Positions 52,815-62,647 of a DNA stretch of 64,000 nucleotides are shown piece by piece. The position numbers and the translations under genes were made by a program. Position 1 is the stretch's first letter. Each line of letters begins with the position of its first letter. The notes beneath the pieces are model-generated. The model had not been told where the DNA came from. It ran no database searches and saw nothing but the letters and a program-made list of their open reading frames with translations. This DNA is from Pontibacter amylolyticus (lineage in GTDB: Bacteria; Bacteroidota; Bacteroidia; Cytophagales; Hymenobacteraceae), in assembly GCF_014638845.1 (NCBI RefSeq), contig NZ_BMFP01000001.1, forward strand, positions 226,690-290,689. The letters run 5' to 3'.

Positions 52815-53624
52815 TTATTCTACAAGGCCAGCAGGCAAACCGTTGGGATACTCCTGTTGGATGGCGCGCTCTATCTCCGCGATGCGGTTGCCTGGGTTAG
52901 GATGCGTTTGTGCGAATTCAGGACCACTGGCACCGCCACTGGCCTCCTCGAGTATGCGCATCACCTCGATCATGGCCCTCGGGTCGTAGCCTGCCTCCCC
53001 TGTCAGGCGCACCGCCAGCCTGTCCGACTCCAGTTCATCTTCCCGGCCGTAACGCATGTTCATCAGTTTGCCGATCATAGCGGCAGCCACGGCACCGCTT
53101 CGGGAGGCAGGATTATCGGGATCGTAAGTGGCAATGGCAGCGGCACCGGTCAGGCCCTGTGTGAGCTTTGCCTTGGCTAATTGCTGGGCAGAGTGCCGGC
53201 CGACTACGTGCCCTATCTCGTGGCCCAGCACGCCTGCCAACTGCGCCTCAGAACTCAGCCGACGAAGCAGACCCGCCGTGATGAAGATCTGCCCGCCTGG
53301 CAGGGCGAAGGCATTGACGGTCTTCTCATCGGCCAGCAGATGAAAGTCAAACTTATAGGGTGTTTCATTCACGCGGGTATTCTGGACAAGCCGCTGCCCG
53401 ATTGCGCTCACCTGGGCTCTCGCCTGCTCGTCCGGGTGAAGCCCACCATATTGAGAGGCCATTTGGGGTGCGGTCTGTAACCCAAGGGCGATCTCCTGCT
53501 CTACGGTCATATCCACGTGCTGCATCTGGCCGGTAAAATCATTTTCCTGCCTGTTGCACCAGTACGTGACCAGCGATACCGCCGCAATCAGGATGGCAAT
53601 GATAAATTTCATGACTGCTCTCAT
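52815..53624 (-). CDS. M48 family metallopeptidase, exported or membrane-anchored
   Basis: A 269-aa protein with N-terminal hydrophobic segment and YWCNR, which could be a weak lipobox or a membrane anchor. Zinc motif HEIGH is in VLGHEIGHVVGRHSAQQ and the third ligand in DELESDRLAVRL. The C-terminal FAQTHPNPGNRIAEIE motif is shared with the other two M48 genes. A quality-control protease of the periplasm is likely. Confidence 0.9.
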   Translation of the reverse strand: MRAVMKFIIAILIAAVSLVTYWCNRQENDFTGQMQHVDMTVEQEIALGLQTAPQMASQYGGLHPDEQARAQVSAIGQRLVQNTRVNETPYKFDFHLLADEKTVNAFALPGGQIFITAGLLRRLSSEAQLAGVLGHEIGHVVGRHSAQQLAKAKLTQGLTGAAAIATYDPDNPASRSGAVAAAMIGKLMNMRYGREDELESDRLAVRLTGEAGYDPRAMIEVMRILEEASGGASGPEFAQTHPNPGNRIAEIERAIQQEYPNGLPAGLVE

Positions 53625-53891
53625 GTTACTCTATACTTACATGGTTCTAATTATATGTTTTGTAAATGCCCTGCTCACCGGCCCGCTTTTACGGGAAGCC
53701 TGGTGTTGGCCGGCCGTGTTTCATCAGCGTATACTTTCATTGTATTAAAAAGTATACGCAAGCGCCATGAAAATAATAGAGACTGCAGGCTAGACAGCAT
53801 GCAAGAATTCATAAATAGCTACCCTATTTTATATGAATTTCGTAATACACTAAAATCGCTGCAAAATCAGCTTCAATTAAAACAGAATATT

Positions 53892-54089
53892 ATGAATATG
53901 AAAAGAACATTCGGTGCCATTCTGACCATATTAGGTATAGTCGGCATCATCTGGGGCGCATATGCCTTTGTTATGGGAGGCGACGGCGCTGCTGTTGGCA
54001 AGTACACGGCCGCCGTTCCCTTTATTGTAGGCCTGATCTTTTTCTTCGCCGGTATTAACCTGGTGAAGACGACGAAGGACCAGACCTAG
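53892..54089 (+). CDS. Small two-helix membrane protein
   Basis: A 65-aa protein with two hydrophobic segments (about 7-27 and 40-58) separated by GGDGAAVGKY. A longer in-frame reading from 53517 crosses non-coding sequence, so ATG 53892 (or 53898, MKRTFG) is preferred. A clear terminator follows. Function unknown; small stress-related membrane proteins of this type are common in the phylum. Confidence 0.75.
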   Translation: MNMKRTFGAILTILGIVGIIWGAYAFVMGGDGAAVGKYTAAVPFIVGLIFFFAGINLVKTTKDQT

Positions 54090-54110
54090 GCGCAAAGACC
54101 ATTAAAACCA

Positions 54111-54144
54111 AAAAAAGCCACACCGGATCTCGGCGTGGCTTTTT
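54111..54144 (+). terminator. Terminator after small membrane protein
   Basis: AAAAGCCAC-A-CCG pairs with CGG-C-GTGGCTTTT around GATCT, followed by T's. Confidence 0.8.
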
Positions 54145-54164
54145 CATGTAATCTTTTGGTCCAC

Positions 54165-54980
54165 CTAGGCGTTCGCAGGCAGCATATCCTGTAGCGATGC
54201 AAATCCTTCGATGGCTCTCTCAACGTTTAAATAATCGGAGGTATAGGCCTTGTCTGCACTGTGGATGTAGAGTACCGTGTTGTTCTTGATCAGCTCGATC
54301 ACGTCTCCGGAAATAGCTCTTGGCACCGCCGGGCAACCCAGGCTGCGGCCCAGCCGGCCATACTGCTTCACAAAATCTTCACTCACGTAGTCAGCACCAT
54401 GCAGTACGATGGCACGCTCCATGGCTTTTGAGTTATACTGCTCGTCCATACCTGACAAACGCAGCGAAAGCCCGTGCTTGCCATGGTAGGTTTTATCGGT
54501 CAGGTAGAAACCCATGCTGCTCATGTTGGAATTGGGCTCGTTTGAGAATTTCTCAGCTTTTACATTGCCCGTGTTACGGCCATGCGCCACCAGGTTGTTA
54601 TAAATCACTTTGCTCGCATCCAGGTCTATGATCCACATGCGCTTCTGGTTGCTCGGCTTGGTGAAATCAACCACCGTCAGGATCTGCTTGTCAGTAGCGG
54701 TCAGTTCATCCTGTTTGAAATTGTGGTAACCGGTGTAGGCACGCTCAAACACACTGTAAGAAAGTCCTGCCTTTTGTAACCCCGCTCTGTTGTACACGTC
54801 CAGCACATGCTCCTCGAAAGCGATTTTCTTCTCAGTAAAGGAAAGGTTGGCAAGTGAAGTGGAAGTCAAAACAGTTTCCGCTGTGCGTCCCATCGGATCA
54901 GATTCGTCGTGTCGGGCTCCGCCGGGAGTGGCTATCAGCATGAAACTCAAGGCAAAAGAGGTAACAGTGGCTCTTATCAT
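54165..54980 (-). CDS. Murein L,D-transpeptidase catalytic domain protein (YkuD_2 type)
   Basis: A 271-aa exported protein with an N-terminal signal (about 1-20). The catalytic part has MERAIVLHGADYV followed by GRLGRSLGCPAVP, i.e. the HG...S-x-GCPAV arrangement with a nucleophilic Cys of L,D-transpeptidases of the PF13645 group. It may cross-link or modify peptidoglycan, though this subfamily is poorly characterised. It is monocistronic; the upstream region contains the short palindrome AACAATTGTT. Confidence 0.87.
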   Translation of the reverse strand: MIRATVTSFALSFMLIATPGGARHDESDPMGRTAETVLTSTSLANLSFTEKKIAFEEHVLDVYNRAGLQKAGLSYSVFERAYTGYHNFKQDELTATDKQILTVVDFTKPSNQKRMWIIDLDASKVIYNNLVAHGRNTGNVKAEKFSNEPNSNMSSMGFYLTDKTYHGKHGLSLRLSGMDEQYNSKAMERAIVLHGADYVSEDFVKQYGRLGRSLGCPAVPRAISGDVIELIKNNTVLYIHSADKAYTSDYLNVERAIEGFASLQDMLPANA

Positions 54981-55250
54981 AGGGCTATTCTTCTTTATCA
55001 GGTTTTACGCAATTAATGTACTAACAGGAAAAAACACAACAATTGTTCCCTCAAAAGATGTTTAGGTCCAATTTGCAGGGCTTTCCCCCGCCTGGTGACC
55101 GGCTGTATATGCTAAACGTTTGTATACCTGAAGCTTAGTATACCGGGACTATTTATTTTTATTTCCAGAATCATCCAGTGCTTTATAAATTAGAGCATTT
55201 ACTTGTATGCCAAGGCCGGAAGCTGCAATTTTGAGGTAAGAGAATAGCAC

Positions 55251-55640
55251 ATGAAAACGTACTCCTTCTATACCCTGCTACTGATGATGCTAATGGGCTG
55301 CGCAGACCCCGCCCGCATTTCAGGCTTCGACAGTGAGAAATGGCAGCAAGATAAAAAAGGCTGCCAGGGACAACGAAACACGATGGTCAATGACTTTGAG
55401 GCAATACGCCGCGACCTGTACGGGCGCCCTGAAGCAGATGTAAAAGACATTCTGGGCAAACCTGATGCAGAGCAACTGATGCGTCGGGGACAGCGTGTTT
55501 TCATCTACTACTTTGAACCCGGCTCGCAGTGCAATGAGCGGAATAAACTTTCCGAAGCTAACCGGGCTGAGGTCCGCTTTAACGCCCTGAGCAAAGTGAG
55601 CGAGATCACCTACCTGCGTCCTATACCTAGTTCAAAATAA
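55251..55640 (+). CDS. BamE/SmpA-like small lipoprotein
   Basis: A 129-aa protein with signal peptide and lipobox LMGC (Cys17). The mature domain has GRPEADVKDILGKPDAEQL and VFIYYFEPGSQC, matching the outer-membrane lipoprotein fold of SmpA/OmlA/BamE and related proteins, where a helix pair precedes a small sheet. BamE assists beta-barrel assembly; here only the fold is inferred. The stop codon lies at the edge of a 16-bp terminator. Confidence 0.7.
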   Translation: MKTYSFYTLLLMMLMGCADPARISGFDSEKWQQDKKGCQGQRNTMVNDFEAIRRDLYGRPEADVKDILGKPDAEQLMRRGQRVFIYYFEPGSQCNERNKLSEANRAEVRFNALSKVSEITYLRPIPSSK

Positions 55641-55676
55641 ATCAAAAAGCCCGCTTTTAGGCGGGCTTTTTGATTT
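55639..55676. terminator. Bidirectional terminator
   Basis: A perfect 16-bp stem (55639-55654 with 55661-55676; AAATCAAAAAGCCCGC type) around TTTTAG, between convergent lipoprotein and periplasmic-protein genes. Confidence 0.9.
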
Positions 55677-55690
55677 ATGCTTACCAGTGA

Positions 55691-56089
55691 TTATTCTTCT
55701 TCCTTCCCGGTCAGCATATTAACGTGCTGGCGCCCTTCCAACTCCAGGAATTGCTTCAGCTGCTTATCATTCAGGATGCCAGCCATCACCTTGTCAAGCT
55801 GTATCTGTATTTCTCTGTAGGTACGCTGTAGTTCTATCGGATCTTCCTGTCTCAGTTCGGCTTCTGTCATCAGCTGGTAGCGTTCCTGGTGTAGCAGTTC
55901 AACCTGCTTTAGTTGCTCTTCGCTTAGATTCAAATCGCGCTTCATTTCCAGGATAGCCATCTGCGGACCACTTAGACTGATGGCCAGCACTTTCTTATCC
56001 AGCTCATCGTCAGTCTCTGCCAATCGCTGCGCCTGTGTCGTACTTACTGTTAATCCTAGTATGATTAAAAAAGGTATAATTCTTTTCAT
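55691..56089 (-). CDS. Periplasmic helical protein, Spy-like
   Basis: From ATG 56089 a 132-aa protein with signal peptide (MKRIIPFLIILGL, cleavage near TTQAQ). The mature part is all-helical and charged, with NLSEEQLKQVELLHQERY, resembling LTXXQ-type periplasmic proteins. Function unknown, possibly envelope stress. The ATG at 56110 adds seven residues before the signal and is less likely. Confidence 0.7.
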   Translation of the reverse strand: MKRIIPFLIILGLTVSTTQAQRLAETDDELDKKVLAISLSGPQMAILEMKRDLNLSEEQLKQVELLHQERYQLMTEAELRQEDPIELQRTYREIQIQLDKVMAGILNDKQLKQFLELEGRQHVNMLTGKEEE

Positions 56090-56402
56090 GGTATTCGGGT
56101 ATGAGGCCATTACCTGGCTATGCTAAAGTTATATAGTGTTATGAACGGAATTACATTATTTAGGTTCTGCTTAAAGACGCACATATTTTATATTTTTCCA
56201 ATAGTACATCCGACCGCATTTTAGCACAAAATTGAAATATTTCAAAATATATTTAAATTATAAAAATAACTTGTATTCAAATTTAGCTATATCGTAACTA
56301 AACCCTTGGAGAACAGTACACAAAACAAACGGTCGAAATAGTATTTTTAATAGTGGCTCCAGGTTACGCAGCAGCGTCTCCCCCATACAAAGTGAAATAA
56401 AC
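56090..56402. other. AT-rich divergent intergenic region
   Basis: About 310 nt, markedly AT-rich around 56160-56290, between divergent small genes. No ORF, no strong inverted repeat and no clear TAnnTTTG box were found. The composition differs from the flanks and may mark a regulatory or transferred segment. Confidence 0.45.
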
Positions 56403-56633
56403 ATGAAAACTAAATATTATAATCCCAGTTCGCTCGAGGTTAACTTTGCCAAAGCATTTCAGGACTTAGCACAGCAACTTGAAGACAGGCTTGACGCAGG
56501 TAAAGTCGTCAATATCACGCCTATACATGATGCTGACAACCCCATGGTGATATATAAGCTTAAAGATGAGGAAGGTGATTTACATGAAGTAGTTGTACAA
56601 ATCATACAGCGGCCAGATAATCTGGTGAGCTGA
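56403..56633 (+). CDS. Small conserved hypothetical protein
   Basis: A 76-aa acidic protein starting MKTKYYNPSSLEVN, soluble, with VVNITPIHDADNPMVIYKL and EVVVQIIQRPDN suggesting a small mixed fold. No name is recognised. A 12-bp terminator follows, supporting expression. Likely lineage-restricted. Confidence 0.65.
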   Translation: MKTKYYNPSSLEVNFAKAFQDLAQQLEDRLDAGKVVNITPIHDADNPMVIYKLKDEEGDLHEVVVQIIQRPDNLVS

Positions 56634-56655
56634 TCTGACAATATAATCCTAAAAG

Positions 56656-56691
56656 AGAAAGGCGACCCGGGATATACCTGGTCGCCTTTCT
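56656..56691 (+). terminator. Terminator with GATATACCT loop
   Basis: AGAAAGGCGACC (56656-56667) pairs with GGTCGCCTTTCT (56680-56691). The loop contains ATATACCT, a variant of the iterated genome word. Confidence 0.8.
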
Positions 56692-56721
56692 TATTGTATC
56701 TCTGGTGTGAATGAAGCCGGT

Positions 56722-57180
56722 TCAGGGACTGCCGGGCACTTTGTGGTCGCGTCGTTTGAACCACTGCATGGCAATGAACGACACCATAAAGCCCGATATC
56801 ACGCCTTCCAGCATCAGGACGATAAAAATTACCACACCCGGTGTGATCGCCATCCGATCGCCGAAGAACTGTTCGCCGGCAAGAACTTTTAGCAGCCCGT
56901 CATCGAACGCTTTAATATAAATGACCATAAACGCGGCAAATACCACTGTTGCCAGGACGGAAGTAATGACGCCCACTCCCAGGCCCTCAAAATAACCGAT
57001 ATTGCCCTGCCGCATGATCTTAAGAGCCCGTATGGACAGGGTAACACCGACAGCCATGATCAGGCCATTGAGAAAGCGCAACTCAATAATATGCGAGAGG
57101 CCTACTACCTTCATGAGCAGAAAGTAGCTGACCAACGCAAGTGCTGTAAACAGGCCGTATTTTAGGCCAATTTTTTCCAT
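56722..57180 (-). CDS. DUF4199 family membrane protein, copy 2
   Basis: A 152-aa protein with four hydrophobic segments and the family pattern: GLKYGLFTAL at the start, GNIGYFEGLGVGVITSVLATVVFAAFM in the middle, and FIAMQWFKRRD near the end. DUF4199 proteins are common inner-membrane proteins of Bacteroidota with unknown function. It is the downstream member of a tandem pair, 52 nt after copy 1. Confidence 0.88.
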   Translation of the reverse strand: MEKIGLKYGLFTALALVSYFLLMKVVGLSHIIELRFLNGLIMAVGVTLSIRALKIMRQGNIGYFEGLGVGVITSVLATVVFAAFMVIYIKAFDDGLLKVLAGEQFFGDRMAITPGVVIFIVLMLEGVISGFMVSFIAMQWFKRRDHKVPGSP

Positions 57181-57232
57181 AGTAGGTGCTTGAAGTGTCT
57201 TTATATGAGGCTGCTAAAACAGAACGCTACGA

Positions 57233-57703
57233 TCAGATGCGCTCTTGAATAGCATGTTCTTCCCGCTTAAACCACTGCATGGCCACAAAAGCGATCAGGA
57301 AGCCTGGGATGGTACCGTAAATAATGGTGAGCACAAAGAAGGACAACACCGACAAACTCACAGGGAACAGCGCACTGGACTGCAGACTAGCCAGGTATGC
57401 TGTGTCTAAGGTTGTCAGGTAGATGACCATGAACAGGGCCAGTATGGTAGAGGAAACCACGCCCGTGGTAGCCCCGATCGCCAGCCCCTGGAAATAGTTG
57501 ATGTCCCCTCCTTTCGCTTTTTTGAATTGCGAAATAGCAACTGTTATACCTATAATCAGGAAGATCGCACTCAGGAAAGAAAGCTCCACTCTGTTTTGAA
57601 GGTTCAGCAGGCGCATGATCAGGAAAAAGAGCACATGCGCTATACCTACGAAAATACCATATTTCAGTGATACCTTTTGATATGTGATTCTTGAAAGTGC
57701 CAT
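57233..57703 (-). CDS. DUF4199 family membrane protein, copy 1
   Basis: From ATG 57703 a 156-aa paralog of the next gene, sharing SLKYGIFVGI, GDINYFQGLAIGATTGVVSSTILALFMV and FVAMQWFKREE. Four predicted membrane helices. The in-frame ATG at 57760 adds 19 polar residues and is unlikely. Tandem duplication followed by divergence; the pair may form a heteromer. Confidence 0.87.
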   Translation of the reverse strand: MALSRITYQKVSLKYGIFVGIAHVLFFLIMRLLNLQNRVELSFLSAIFLIIGITVAISQFKKAKGGDINYFQGLAIGATTGVVSSTILALFMVIYLTTLDTAYLASLQSSALFPVSLSVLSFFVLTIIYGTIPGFLIAFVAMQWFKREEHAIQERI

Positions 57704-59662
<1,959 letters not shown>

Positions 59663-59698
59663 CATATAAACCAGCGACAACCTGTAACCGATCAAGCT

Positions 59699-60379
59699 AT
59701 GCCGCTACGCTTCAGCTACAACATCCTGGTACTGACCCTGTGCTGCCTGCTTGGCAGCACAGCGGCCATGGCCCAAACCGAGCCCGACACGGTGCGCCGC
59801 AAACGCGAACTGCCCACAAGACCTACAGTGGAACCACAACAGCAGCCCCGTGTCACGCCACCACAGCCGCAGCCGGAAGTGATCCGCTCGCAGGTTGTGC
59901 GTCCCGGCGAAGAGCCACCAAAGGCACTGATCGACCGCATGTTCTGGGGCGGCAGCTTCGGCCTGCAGTTCGGCACCTTTACTAACATATCCTTGTTGCC
60001 AGTGGTTGGTTACCGGGCTACCGAAACGTTTTGGCTAGGTATAGGCGGGGTATACCACTACCAAAGCTTCAGAGGAGAGCGCATGCACAATTATGGTGGC
60101 CGTGTGTTCGCACAACAGCAGATTTTTGAAAACTTCCTGATCCATGGTGAGTTTGAGCAACTGAGCGTGGAGCTCCCTTTAATGAACTATAACACCGGCG
60201 TATATGAGTTTAGCAGGCGCTTTATAGGTATACCCATTGCCGGGCTCGGGTACAGGCAGCGGATTGGCGAACGTGGGGCAGCCGATATACTGCTGCTCTA
60301 CAACTTCAATGACTCTTATGCCTCGCCCTACTCTAACCCGGTTATCCGGGCAGGCTTTAGCTTTCCATTCAGGAAGTAG
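59699..60379 (+). CDS. Secreted outer-membrane-like protein, unknown
   Basis: A 226-aa protein with signal peptide (cleavage near AAMAQ), a Pro/Gln-rich linker (about 40-75) and a C-terminal region with alternating hydrophobic/aromatic strands (WGGSFGLQFG, FWLGIGGVYHY, AGLGYRQRI, IRAGFSFPF), suggesting an 8-strand beta-barrel ending in an aromatic residue pair. No named family. It follows the ABC-F gene by 36 nt and may share its transcript. Confidence 0.75.
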   Translation: MPLRFSYNILVLTLCCLLGSTAAMAQTEPDTVRRKRELPTRPTVEPQQQPRVTPPQPQPEVIRSQVVRPGEEPPKALIDRMFWGGSFGLQFGTFTNISLLPVVGYRATETFWLGIGGVYHYQSFRGERMHNYGGRVFAQQQIFENFLIHGEFEQLSVELPLMNYNTGVYEFSRRFIGIPIAGLGYRQRIGERGAADILLLYNFNDSYASPYSNPVIRAGFSFPFRK

Positions 60380-60403
60380 ACGGAGCGCAAAGGTATAAAC
60401 GTA

Positions 60404-60436
60404 AAAAAGGCTGCAAATCTCTTTGCAGCCTTTTCT
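60404..60436 (+). terminator. Terminator after outer-membrane-like gene
   Basis: AAAAAGGCTGCAAA (60404-60417) pairs with TTTGCAGCCTTTT (from 60422), followed by a T-rich tail. Confidence 0.85.
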
Positions 60437-60454
60437 GTTTTTGAGGTATTCGTA

Positions 60455-60604
60455 TTAGCCCCGTATGAGTCGTAGCAGTACCACGATCACGGCGATCACC
60501 AATAAGATGTGAATCAATCCACCAACGGCATCAGGGAATCCCAGGAATCCGATCAGCCAAAAGATTACTAGCACAACGGCTATGATATACAATAAATTTC
60601 CCAT
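60455..60604 (-). CDS. lmo0937-type small membrane protein, copy 2
   Basis: A 49-aa protein starting MGNLLYIIAVVLVIFW and ending LLRLIRG, with two hydrophobic helices around GFPDAVGG. It matches the small lmo0937-type membrane protein family of unknown function. It is the downstream member of a tandem duplicate; copy 1 (60671-60823) is nearly identical through residue 29. Confidence 0.85.
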   Translation of the reverse strand: MGNLLYIIAVVLVIFWLIGFLGFPDAVGGLIHILLVIAVIVVLLRLIRG

Positions 60605-60670
60605 AGTTTTAATATTTTAATTTCCAAAATATAGTCTGTTATCCTATCTAACGTAGTTACGCTATATAGG

Positions 60671-60823
60671 TTAAGCACTTCGTATTAATCGCAGCAAAAC
60701 TGCGATAACAGCCAGCACTAAAAGTACGTGGATAATTCCACCTACGGCATCGGGAAACCCAAGGAACCCGATCAGCCAAAAGATCACTAGCACGACGGCT
60801 ATGATATACAGTAAATTTCCCAT
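60671..60823 (-). CDS. lmo0937-type small membrane protein, copy 1
   Basis: A 50-aa protein, identical to copy 2 at residues 1-29 and with conservative changes after. Two transmembrane helices separated by FPDAVGG. Such proteins are often found near stress genes, but their role is unknown. A 66-nt spacer separates the copies. Upstream lies a perfect palindrome (60848-60863) that could be an operator. Confidence 0.85.
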   Translation of the reverse strand: MGNLLYIIAVVLVIFWLIGFLGFPDAVGGIIHVLLVLAVIAVLLRLIRSA

Positions 60824-60847
60824 AGTTTTTTTGTTTTAATTTCTCCT

Positions 60848-60888
60848 TTTCAACGCGTTGAAAGCAAAACCGTCTGTCTGGCTTTCAA
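60848..60888. promoter_or_regulatory. Perfect 16-bp palindrome and overlapping hairpin
   Basis: TTTCAACGCGTTGAAA (60848-60863) is a perfect dyad about 25 nt upstream of the minus-strand small gene. Its right half TTGAAAGC (60858-60865) can instead pair with GCTTTCAA (60881-60888). It may be a repressor operator or a leader switch. Confidence 0.5.
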
Positions 60889-61199
60889 AACGGATCAACT
60901 GACCCGCTTTGCATTTTTTTGTTTTAAGCTTTTTACGAGCCCTATACTTTAAAGGATGTATATAATCGCATTATTTTGTATACTTTGAACCAGGAATTTA
61001 AAATATAGCTATAATGCAGGATAAAAAATAAGCCCTTATCCTTTTGATACACAGCTTAAATGCAACTTCTTTCAAAAAGAGAATTGACCGCCATAATTTT
61101 GTATAGAATATTAACTATACCCGGTACCCGACAGGTGTAGTACAGGGTTTAGCCACCACATTAAATAGAAGTCTTCCAAGATAAATGTTTTTAAAACCG

Positions 61200-61226
61200 T
61201 TGTTTGTCTGAATTCTGTTAGCTTTG
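61200..61226 (+). promoter_or_regulatory. Promoter of hydroxyacyl-CoA dehydrogenase gene
   Basis: TTG at 61200-61202 and TAGCTTTG at 61219-61226 (exact TAnnTTTG), spacer 16 nt. The leader would be about 25 nt. Confidence 0.6.
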
Positions 61227-61258
61227 TAATGTATTTTTAACTACACGCACATACATCT

Positions 61259-62164
61259 ATGAAGAAAATAGCAGTCATTGGTTCGGGCACTATGGGCAAC
61301 GGTATAGCCCACGTGTTTGCCCAAAATGGTTTCCCTGTTTCATTGGTTGACATTTCAGAAGTGGCGCTCAACAAGGCACTCGCCACAATTACCAAAAACC
61401 TCGATCGCATCATTGCCAAAGGCAACCTGACGGAAGAGCAGAAAGGCCAGACCCTGGACCGCATCGCCACCTATACCGACATGAAACAGGGCGTGCAGGA
61501 AGCGGACCTGATCGTGGAGGCGGCCACGGAGAACGTAGACCTGAAGCTGAAGATATTCAGAGAACTGGATGCTTTTGCCAAGCCGGAAGCGATACTGGCT
61601 AGCAACACCTCCTCTATCTCCATCACCAAAATCGCTTCGGTAACCAATCGCCCTGACAAAGTGATCGGCATGCACTTCATGAACCCGGTACCCGTGATGA
61701 AACTGGTTGAGATCATCCGGGGCTACTCTACTTCTGACGAAGTGACCAGCCAGGTGATGGACATGTCGCTGCAGCTGGGCAAGGTGCCAACAGAGTGCAA
61801 CGACTACCCGGGCTTTGTGGCCAATCGTATTCTGATGCCGATGATCAACGAGGCCATCTACTCTTTATATGAAGGCGTGGCCGGTGTGGAAGAGATCGAC
61901 ACGATCATGAAGCTGGGAATGGCGCACCCGATGGGTCCGCTGCAACTCGCCGACTTCATTGGCCTTGACGTGTGCCTTTCCATCCTGAACGTGCTGCACG
62001 ACGGCTTTGGCAATCCGAAATACGCCCCATGCCCGCTGCTGGTGAACATGGTGCAGGCCGGCCATAAGGGTGTTAAGTCAGGACAAGGCTTCTACTCCTG
62101 GACGCAAGGTTCGAAAGAACTCATCGTGGCAGACCGATTCAAGAAAAAACACTTTGCGCAGTAA
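61259..62164 (+). CDS. hbd: 3-hydroxybutyryl-CoA dehydrogenase
   Basis: A 301-aa NAD(P)-dependent dehydrogenase of the hydroxyacyl-CoA family. The Rossmann motif VIGSGTMGNGIA is at 6-17, SNTSSISIT and MHFMNPVPVMKLVEII carry the catalytic Ser/His region, followed by GFVANRILMPMINEA and HPMGPLQLADFIGLD. The size and lack of fused hydratase indicate the short monofunctional form used in butanoate or fatty-acid metabolism. A VOC protein gene starts 2 nt after its stop. Confidence 0.93.
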   Translation: MKKIAVIGSGTMGNGIAHVFAQNGFPVSLVDISEVALNKALATITKNLDRIIAKGNLTEEQKGQTLDRIATYTDMKQGVQEADLIVEAATENVDLKLKIFRELDAFAKPEAILASNTSSISITKIASVTNRPDKVIGMHFMNPVPVMKLVEIIRGYSTSDEVTSQVMDMSLQLGKVPTECNDYPGFVANRILMPMINEAIYSLYEGVAGVEEIDTIMKLGMAHPMGPLQLADFIGLDVCLSILNVLHDGFGNPKYAPCPLLVNMVQAGHKGVKSGQGFYSWTQGSKELIVADRFKKKHFAQ

Positions 62165-62166
62165 GA

Positions 62167-62556
62167 ATGGCACAGACCTTTAATGTAGTAGGCTGGTTCG
62201 AGATACCAGTAACCGATATGCCGCGAGCCATTCGTTTTTATGAAAACGTGTTTGGCTATACCCTGCATTACCAAACCATTGGCGACGAGGAAATGGCCTG
62301 GTTCCCCTGGTCCGAGGAAGGTACAGGCGCTTCAGGCTCGCTAGTAAAGCACGAAGAGAAGTACAAGCCTTCTGCCGACGGAGCCGTGGTCTACTTCTCC
62401 TCCCCTTCCGGCGACCTGGCCAACGAATTGGCCCGGGTAGAAAAGGCGGGCGGGAAACTACTACAGGACAAGACCCTGATTGCGGAGGATATTGGCTTTA
62501 TGGCTTTGATACTGGACACCGAGGGCAACCGCATCGCTTTGCATTCAAGAGGCTAG
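62167..62556 (+). CDS. VOC (glyoxalase/bleomycin-resistance) family protein
   Basis: A 129-aa protein with two beta-alpha-beta-beta-beta modules: WFEIPVTDMPRAIRFYENVFGY at the start and EDIGFMALILDTEGNRIALHS at the end, the latter with a metal-ligand-like His/Glu pattern. VOC proteins include glyoxalase, dioxygenases and epimerases; the substrate here is unknown. Translation is probably coupled to hbd. Confidence 0.88.
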   Translation: MAQTFNVVGWFEIPVTDMPRAIRFYENVFGYTLHYQTIGDEEMAWFPWSEEGTGASGSLVKHEEKYKPSADGAVVYFSSPSGDLANELARVEKAGGKLLQDKTLIAEDIGFMALILDTEGNRIALHSRG

Positions 62557-62586
62557 GCTATACCTTTCAGCTATACCTTAAAACAT

Positions 62587-62617
62587 AAATCCCCCTGCCA
62601 TACCAGCAGGGGGATTT
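62587..62617 (+). terminator. Terminator after VOC gene
   Basis: AAATCCCCCTGC (62587-62598) pairs with GCAGGGGGATTT (62606-62617) around CATACCA. Confidence 0.85.
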
Positions 62618-62647
62618 TCAGTTAAATAAAGGAAAGTATAAAAGAGT

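Larger units (their letters stand above)
60824..61258. other. Divergent intergenic region with operator-like palindrome
   Basis: 435 nt between the lmo0937-type gene and the divergent acyl-CoA dehydrogenase-type gene. It holds TTTCAACGCGTTGAAA (60848-60863), a second hairpin option (60858-60865 with 60881-60888), AT-rich tracts and the promoter at 61200-61226. No ORF. Confidence 0.55.

Noticed and set aside
53517..53891. 125-codon upstream extension of the 65-aa membrane protein
   Set aside because: Crosses the M48 start region and AT-rich non-coding DNA; hydrophobic core begins only after ATG 53892.
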